DNA from: Rugamonas fusca
Lineage (GTDB): Bacteria > Pseudomonadota > Gammaproteobacteria > Burkholderiales > Burkholderiaceae_D
Reading direction: 5' to 3'
DNA length: 46,874 bases
Assembly (NCBI RefSeq): GCF_014042365.1
Contig: NZ_JACEZS010000033.1
Location: forward strand, 1 to 46,874
Numbering within the stretch: position 1 is the first letter of the stretch; the number at the start of each line of letters is the position of its first letter. Both the position numbers and the translations under genes were made by a program. The notes beneath the pieces are model-generated. The model was not told the DNA's origin. It did no database searches and saw only the letters and a program-made list of their open reading frames with translations. This document shows positions 42,501 through 46,874 of this stretch, in pieces.

Positions 42501-43184
42501 GCCACGCCGACCCAGGCCGTGGTGGTGCAGATGCCGCAAAGCCTGGAGACCATCATCAAGCGCCGCGTGCAATTCCTCACCGACTACCAGGACGCGGCCT
42601 ACGCGGCCCGCTACGAGGAACTGGTGGCGCAGGTGCGCGCGAAGGAAACGGCGCTCGGCCTGGGCAACAAGCTGGCCACGGCCGTGGCCAAGTCCTGCTT
42701 CAAGCTGATGTCGTACAAGGATGAATACGAGGTGGCGCGCCTGTACACGGATGGCCGTTTCGTCGAACAGCTCCAGCAGCAGTTCGAAGGCAACTTCACG
42801 CTCAAGTTCAACCTGGCGCCGCCGCTGCTGGCGAAGAAGGATGCCAAGGGCCACCTGGTGAAGGCGGAATTCGGCTCGTGGATGTGGCGTGCGTTCCAGC
42901 TGCTGGCCAAGGCCAAGGGCCTGCGCGGCGGCATGTTCGATATCTTCGGCTACACGGAAGAGCGTAAGATGGAGCGTGCCCTGATCGCCGAATACCGCGA
43001 GATGACGGCCGCCATCCTCAGCAAGCTGACGGCCGAGAACTACGAGACGGCCGTGGCGCTGGCCGCGCTGCCCGAGAAAGTGCGCGGCTTCGGCCACGTG
43101 AAGGAAAAAGCCGTGGCCCTGTTCCACGCCGAGAAGGCGCGCCTGATGGGCGTGCTCGACGGCGGCCACCAGCACGCGGCCTGA
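39600..43184 (+). CDS. Indolepyruvate ferredoxin oxidoreductase family protein (fused alpha-beta)
   Basis: 1194 residues, the size of single-chain IorA-IorB fusions. Order: thiamine-diphosphate pyrimidine-binding domain (FISGYRGSPLGGLDENLWKA, FVPGVNEDLAATAVWGSQQV), CoA-free middle domain, TPP-binding domain (GIGCHVMATSIYPEHNKLTT, GGEGAPWIGQAAFSKLPHVF, NDAVAMTGGQPVDGTTSVP), a ferredoxin-like segment with VCEGCGDCGIQSNCTSILP and further Cys (SCNKDYSCVKGFCPSF), and a C-terminal gamma-type domain (NGIGGTGVITVGALMGMAAH). It oxidises aryl- or branched 2-oxo acids to acyl-CoA using ferredoxin. ATG 39600 follows GGAG. Next to the mutase gene, it fits amino-acid catabolism. Confidence 0.9.
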   Translation: MPDTTATGPATSTGVAATATDRLTSVTLDDKYTATDGAIFLSGIQALVRLPMLQRQRDLAAGLNTAGFISGYRGSPLGGLDENLWKAQKHLADHHVQFVPGVNEDLAATAVWGSQQVDLIGEARYDGVFAMWYGKGPGVDRCGDVFKHMNHAGTAKHGGVLLVAGDDHGAYSSTLPHQSDHLFSASMIPVLYPCNVQEYLDLGLHGWAMSRFSGCTVAFKALADTVESSASVDANPFRVECKIPQDFQMPEGGLNARLSSIPLGQQARNQEALMQDYKIYAALAYARENKLNHTTITSPDAKLGIIASGKSYLDVLEALQDLGIDEAMAARVGLRLFKVAMPWPLEPDSVREFAQGLDEILVVEEKRQIVEYQLKEQLYNWRDDVRPRVIGKFDEKGEWVAPRGEWLLTSKADFSVSQVARVIASRVSRLISDPVTCDHIKARLAFLDAKDAVLKKAINTPFRPAFYCSGCPHNTSTKVPDGSLALAGIGCHVMATSIYPEHNKLTTHMGGEGAPWIGQAAFSKLPHVFQNLGDGTYFHSGYLAIRAAVAAKVNMTYKILYNDAVAMTGGQPVDGTTSVPMIAQQMAAEGVKRIALVTEDLGRYTDRSALPTIVSLHDRKEMDAVQRELRELQGVSVLIYDQTCAAEKRRRRKKGEFPDPAKRMVINEAVCEGCGDCGIQSNCTSILPKETEFGRKRTIDQSSCNKDYSCVKGFCPSFVTVEGGTLKKTKTGVSKEDADDGFGPLPVPALPDCEQPYNILINGIGGTGVITVGALMGMAAHLEGKGASVLDMTGMSQKNGSVTSHVKIARTPAHLRAQRIATGEADLVLGCDMLTAGAADAVAKMRPGRTMAVVNLHEQPPGTFAQHADWQYPVDEVRALISESVGAEQYHSADFINATKLATALMGDSIAANLFMLGYAWQKGRIPLTEASLLRAIELNGVGIAANQRSFLWGRRAAVDFKRVEKIATPTQAVVVQMPQSLETIIKRRVQFLTDYQDAAYAARYEELVAQVRAKETALGLGNKLATAVAKSCFKLMSYKDEYEVARLYTDGRFVEQLQQQFEGNFTLKFNLAPPLLAKKDAKGHLVKAEFGSWMWRAFQLLAKAKGLRGGMFDIFGYTEERKMERALIAEYREMTAAILSKLTAENYETAVALAALPEKVRGFGHVKEKAVALFHAEKARLMGVLDGGHQHAA

Positions 43185-43316
43185 TCCCGCCGGCGTGGCC
43201 GGCCCGCATCCCCAGGCGCTTGCCCGGGGATTAAGGCCGGCCCGCCGCCACCAGACACCCCCCCGCCCGGGGCGTGGCTGGCGTCATACAAGCCAACGTC
43301 GAGCCAGCGATTTCGC

Positions 43317-43348
43317 TTGACTTGACGTTAACGTAAACGTCATATAAT
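43317..43348 (+). promoter_or_regulatory. Promoter with MerR-type operator before the fused mutase gene
   Basis: -35 TTGACT (43317-43322), 20-base spacer and -10 TATAAT (43343-43348). The spacer itself is the near-perfect palindrome TGACGTTAACGTAAACGTCA. A 19-20 bp spacer filled by a palindrome is the hallmark of promoters activated by MerR-family proteins, and ACGTTAACGT-like words are known from LiuR-type regulators of branched-chain amino-acid breakdown. A second -35 option TTGACG (43322) with 15-bp spacing is less likely. Confidence 0.6.
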
Positions 43349-43396
43349 TTGAGATCAGCCCGACCACGCCTCGCGCCCAGAACTACAAGGACACCC

Positions 43397-46300
43397 ATGA
43401 ACGACCTCTCCGCTCCGAAAATCGCCGCCGTGCCGGAACAGCCCAAGCTGGCCAACAAGGTACGCTTCGTCACCGCCGCCTCGCTGTTCGACGGCCACGA
43501 CGCCTCGATCAACATCATGCGCCGCATCCTGCAGGCCAACGGCGTGGAAGTGGTCCACCTGGGCCACAACCGCTCGGTTGACGAAGTGGTGACGGCGGCC
43601 CTGGCCGAAGACGTGCAAGGCATCGCCATCTCCAGCTACCAGGGTGGCCACGTCGAATACTTCAAGTACATGATCGACCTGCTGCGCCAGCGCGGCGGCG
43701 CCCACATCAAGGTGTTCGGCGGCGGCGGCGGCGTGATCGTGCCCGACGAGATCGCGGACCTGCATGCCTATGGCGTGACCCGCATCTTCAGCCCCGAGGA
43801 CGGCCAGCGCATGGGCCTGGTGGGCATGATCCAGTGGATGGTGCAGCAGTGCGATATCGACCTGTCGCAATACGCGCCCACTTCGCTGGCCCCGCTCAAG
43901 CAAGGCGACATCGCCAAGCGCCACCGCCCGCTGGCCCAGCTGATCACGGCGCTGGAAAACGAAAAAGTGTCGCCCGCACTGCGCGCCGAACTGCTGGACG
44001 CGGCCGTGGGCCTCGGTGTGCCCACGCTGGGCATCACGGGCACGGGCGGCGCCGGCAAGTCGTCGCTGACCGATGAACTGATCCGCCGCATCCGCCTCGA
44101 CCAGGGCGATGCGCTCAACATCGCCGTGATCTCGATCGACCCGTCGCGCCGCAAATCGGGCGGCGCGCTGCTGGGCGACCGCATCCGCATGAACGCCATC
44201 AACCCGTGGGCCGGCCAATCGCGCGTGTTCATGCGCTCGCTGGCCACGCGCGAAGCAGGCTCCGAGATTTCGCAGGCGCTACCGGACGTGATCGCCGCCT
44301 GCAAGGTGGCCGGCTTCGACCTGGTGATCGTGGAAACCTCGGGTATCGGCCAGGGCGACGCGGCCATCGTGCCGCACGTGGACGTGTCCATGTACGTGAT
44401 GACGCCCGAATTCGGCGCCGCCTCGCAGCTGGAAAAAATCGACATGCTCGATTTCGCCGACGTCATCGCCATCAACAAGTTCGACCGCAAGGGCGCCCAG
44501 GACGCGCTGCGCGACGTGGCCAAGCAATACCAGCGCAACCGCGAACTGTGGTCCAAGCGCCCGGACGAGATGCCCGTGTATGGCACCCAGGCGTCGCGCT
44601 TCAACGACGACGGTGTCACGGCGCTGTACCAGGGCTTGCTGCCCAAGCTGGCCCAGTTCGGCCTGCAGGCCAAGCCGGGCAAGCTGGCTGCCGTCGATGT
44701 CAAATACTCGAGCGGCAAGCACGTGATCGTGCCGCCGGCCCGCGCCCGCTACCTGGCTGAAATCGCCGACACCGTGCGCGGCTACCACAAGTTCACCGGC
44801 AAGCAGGTCACGCTGGCGCGCGAGCGCCAGCAACTGACGGAATCGAAACGCATGCTGGCCGCCGCTGGCAAGGGAGCCGATTTCGACGACCTGATTTCCG
44901 AGCGCGACAGCGCCATGGACGCCGGCGCCAAGAAGCTGCTGGCCCAGTGGCCCGACCTGCAAGCTGCGTATGCGGGCGACGACTACGTGGTCAAGATCCG
45001 CGACAAGGAAATCCGCACCCGCCTGGTCCAGCACACGCTGTCGGGCACCAAGATCCGCAAGGTGGCCCTGCCCCGCTATGAAGACCACGGCGAAGTGCTG
45101 CGCTTCCTGATGCTGGAAAACGTGCCCGGCTCGTTCCCGTTCACGGCCGGCGTGTTCGCCTTCAAGCGCGAAGGCGAAGACCCGACCCGCATGTTCGCCG
45201 GCGAAGGCGACGCCTTCCGCACCAACCGCCGCTTCAAGCTGGTCTCGACCGGCATGGACGCCAAGCGCCTGTCCACCGCGTTCGACTCCGTCACCCTGTA
45301 CGGCGCCGACCCGGCCGTGCGCCCCGACATCTACGGCAAGGTGGGCAACTCGGGGGTGTCGATCGCCACGCTGGACGACATGAAGGTGCTGTACGACGGC
45401 TTCAACCTGTGCAGCCCCAGCACCTCCGTGTCGATGACCATCAACGGCCCGGCCCCCACCATCCTGGCCATGTTCATGAACACGGCCATCGACCAGCAGA
45501 TCGACAAGTTCAAGGCCGAGAACCAGCGCGACCCGAGCGCCGACGAAGCGGCCAAGATCCGCGCCTGGGTGCTGCAGAACGTGCGCGGCACGGTGCAGGC
45601 CGACATCCTCAAGGAAGACCAGGGCCAGAACACCTGCATCTTCTCGACCGAGTTCTCGCTCAAGGTGATGGGCGACATCCAGGAATACTTCGTGCACCAC
45701 CAGGTGCGCAATTTCTACTCGGTGTCGATCTCCGGCTACCACATCGCCGAAGCGGGCGCCAACCCGATCTCGCAGCTGGCGTTCACGCTGTCGAACGGCT
45801 TCACCTTCGTGGAAGCCTACCTGGCGCGCGGCATGCACATCGACGATTTCGCGCCCAACCTGTCGTTCTTCTTCTCCAACGGCATGGACCCGGAATACAC
45901 GGTGCTGGGCCGGGTGGCGCGCCGCATCTGGGCCGTGGCCATGCGCGACAAGTACGGCGCCAACGACCGCAGCCAGAAGCTCAAGTACCACGTGCAAACG
46001 TCGGGCCGTTCGCTGCACGCGCAGGAGATCGACTTCAACGACATCCGCACCACGCTGCAGGCGCTGATCGCCATCTACGACAACTGCAACTCGCTGCACA
46101 CCAACGCCTACGACGAAGCCATCACGACGCCGACCGACGAATCCGTGCGCAGGGCATTGGCAATTCAATTGATCATCAACCGCGAATGGGGCCTGGCCAA
46201 GAACGAGAACCCGAACCAGGGCGCGTTCATCATCGACGAGCTGACGGATCTGGTGGAGGAAGCCGTGCTGCAGGAATTCGAGCGCATCGCCGAACGTGGC

Positions 46301-46684
46301 GGCGTGCTCGGTGCGATGGAGACCGGCTACCAGCGCGGCAAGATCCAGGAAGAGTCGCTGCTGTACGAGCACCAGAAGCACGACGGCACGCTGCCCATCA
46401 TCGGCGTCAACACCTTCCGCAATCCGAAGGCCAACGACGCACCGCAGAAGATCGAACTGGCCCGTTCCACGGACGATGAAAAGCAGTCGCAGCTCACGCG
46501 CCTGGCGGACTTCCATGCCCGTAACGCCGCCGCCGCACCGGCCGCGCTGGCCGCGCTGCAGCAAGCGGCCATCGACAACGCCAACGTGTTCGACAAGCTG
46601 ATGGACGCCGTGCGCGTGTGCTCGCTGGGCCAGATCACGACGGCGCTGTTCGAGGTGGGCGGCCAGTACCGCCGCAACATGTAA
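43397..46684 (+). CDS. icmF: Fused isobutyryl-CoA mutase IcmF
   Basis: 1095 residues. Domain order matches IcmF: an N-terminal B12-binding domain (AASLFDGHDASINIMRRILQ, VVHLGHNRSVDEVVTAALAE, IKVFGGGGGVIVPDEIADLH), a MeaB-like G-protein chaperone domain with Walker A GTGGAGKSSLTDELIRR and NKFDRKGAQ, and a C-terminal acyl-CoA mutase domain (FYSVSISGYHIAEAGANPIS, LSFFFSNGMDPEYTVLGRVA). It converts isobutyryl-CoA and n-butyryl-CoA with adenosylcobalamin, and the G-domain loads and protects the cofactor. ATG 43397 follows AAGG. A terminator follows at 46714. Confidence 0.95.
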   Translation: MNDLSAPKIAAVPEQPKLANKVRFVTAASLFDGHDASINIMRRILQANGVEVVHLGHNRSVDEVVTAALAEDVQGIAISSYQGGHVEYFKYMIDLLRQRGGAHIKVFGGGGGVIVPDEIADLHAYGVTRIFSPEDGQRMGLVGMIQWMVQQCDIDLSQYAPTSLAPLKQGDIAKRHRPLAQLITALENEKVSPALRAELLDAAVGLGVPTLGITGTGGAGKSSLTDELIRRIRLDQGDALNIAVISIDPSRRKSGGALLGDRIRMNAINPWAGQSRVFMRSLATREAGSEISQALPDVIAACKVAGFDLVIVETSGIGQGDAAIVPHVDVSMYVMTPEFGAASQLEKIDMLDFADVIAINKFDRKGAQDALRDVAKQYQRNRELWSKRPDEMPVYGTQASRFNDDGVTALYQGLLPKLAQFGLQAKPGKLAAVDVKYSSGKHVIVPPARARYLAEIADTVRGYHKFTGKQVTLARERQQLTESKRMLAAAGKGADFDDLISERDSAMDAGAKKLLAQWPDLQAAYAGDDYVVKIRDKEIRTRLVQHTLSGTKIRKVALPRYEDHGEVLRFLMLENVPGSFPFTAGVFAFKREGEDPTRMFAGEGDAFRTNRRFKLVSTGMDAKRLSTAFDSVTLYGADPAVRPDIYGKVGNSGVSIATLDDMKVLYDGFNLCSPSTSVSMTINGPAPTILAMFMNTAIDQQIDKFKAENQRDPSADEAAKIRAWVLQNVRGTVQADILKEDQGQNTCIFSTEFSLKVMGDIQEYFVHHQVRNFYSVSISGYHIAEAGANPISQLAFTLSNGFTFVEAYLARGMHIDDFAPNLSFFFSNGMDPEYTVLGRVARRIWAVAMRDKYGANDRSQKLKYHVQTSGRSLHAQEIDFNDIRTTLQALIAIYDNCNSLHTNAYDEAITTPTDESVRRALAIQLIINREWGLAKNENPNQGAFIIDELTDLVEEAVLQEFERIAERGGVLGAMETGYQRGKIQEESLLYEHQKHDGTLPIIGVNTFRNPKANDAPQKIELARSTDDEKQSQLTRLADFHARNAAAAPAALAALQQAAIDNANVFDKLMDAVRVCSLGQITTALFEVGGQYRRNM

Positions 46685-46713
46685 GTACGCCGGGTCACGC
46701 CCGCCGCAAGAAG

Positions 46714-46742
46714 AAACGGGAGGCCCAGGCCTCCCGTTTTTC
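46714..46742 (+). terminator. Rho-independent terminator of icmF
   Basis: Stem AAACGGGAGGCC / GGCCTCCCGTTT with a tiny loop, followed by TTT; it lies 30 bases after the icmF stop. Confidence 0.9.
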
Positions 46743-46799
46743 TTACAAAAGCGGGGTCACCCATTAGCCAACCAGCGTCAAGTCGATAATACTGTCCCG

Positions 46800-46822
46800 G
46801 CGCCTCGATTTTATCGAGGCGC
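46800..46822. other. Perfect hairpin
   Basis: 10-bp stem GCGCCTCGAT / ATCGAGGCGC around TTT, without a clear U-tract on either side; it may end a gene coming from the right, beyond the window. Confidence 0.5.
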
Positions 46823-46874
46823 AATTTCTTGCCTGCCTTAGCCGCAAACGCTTGTCGCGCCCGTTTTCTCAGTA

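Noticed and set aside
39462..43175. Very long antisense open frame (over 1200 codons) opposite the indolepyruvate oxidoreductase gene
   Set aside because: Composition is His/Arg/Val/Ala-rich and without motifs, as expected for the mirror frame of GC-rich codons; the plus-strand gene has full family motifs.
44279..46564. Long antisense frame opposite icmF
   Set aside because: Same mirror-frame effect; no ribosome site and no domain pattern, while icmF is well supported.
1..46874. CRISPR arrays, rRNA genes and complete insertion sequences
   Set aside because: No regularly spaced repeats, no rRNA-like sequence, and no transposase motif were found on either strand.

Overview
The window looks like chromosome from a high-GC betaproteobacterium of the Oxalobacteraceae type (Janthinobacterium, Massilia or Duganella). 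This is inferred from gene content and protein style (a Burkholderiales-type Tad/Flp pilus locus, a fused isobutyryl-CoA mutase, a single-chain indolepyruvate ferredoxin oxidoreductase and several c-di-GMP enzymes); no database search was possible.

Positions 1 to about 11,030 are an accessory region full of debris. It holds the 5' part of an MFS transporter gene, a large membrane-bound diguanylate cyclase, a stress-type protein with an N-terminal YflT-like domain, a large serine recombinase with three small divergent genes, and broken pieces of phages and conjugative elements: an N6-adenine methylase fragment, a Rha-type phage regulator, two copies of a phage gene with a GTSDS motif, and a strawberry-notch-type methyltransferase fragment. 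A 90-residue unknown protein occurs twice, about 9.5 kb apart, each copy with the same upstream hairpin.

Positions 11,031-16,793 form a 5.7 kb AT-richer island bounded by direct repeats of the 3' part of a tRNA-Thr(TGT) gene. It is built on the wreck of a filamentous phage: a fusion of a phage Rep (RstA-like) protein with the catalytic domain of a P2-type integrase, a possible Zot tail, and a secretin N-domain. Its cargo is a retron-like defence locus: a structured noncoding region, a 75-residue cationic protein, a Cro/C1-type HTH protein, a retron reverse transcriptase (NAEQH, YVDD and VTG motifs), and then a 482-residue PD-(D/E)XK nuclease with a C-terminal zinc-ribbon-like motif. This is the strongest candidate for a new system in the window.

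From 16,860 onward the sequence is ordinary core-like chromosome: an AraC regulator divergent from an AhpD-like protein, a TonB-dependent receptor, a membrane-fused spermidine synthase homologue, a small exported protein with a DUF2807 protein, and then a complete-looking Tad pilus operon on the minus strand (Flp pilin to TadC and a TPR/LytR_C lipoprotein, 34,891 down to 24,549). In that operon tadB is frameshifted in a 9-base C run. A diguanylate cyclase and an HD-GYP phosphodiesterase face each other next to the pilus operon. The right end carries a LysR regulator, a small DNA-binding protein, the indolepyruvate oxidoreductase and the fused isobutyryl-CoA mutase. The mutase promoter holds a 20-bp palindrome exactly filling a 20-bp spacer, as expected for a MerR-family (LiuR-like) regulator of amino-acid catabolism.
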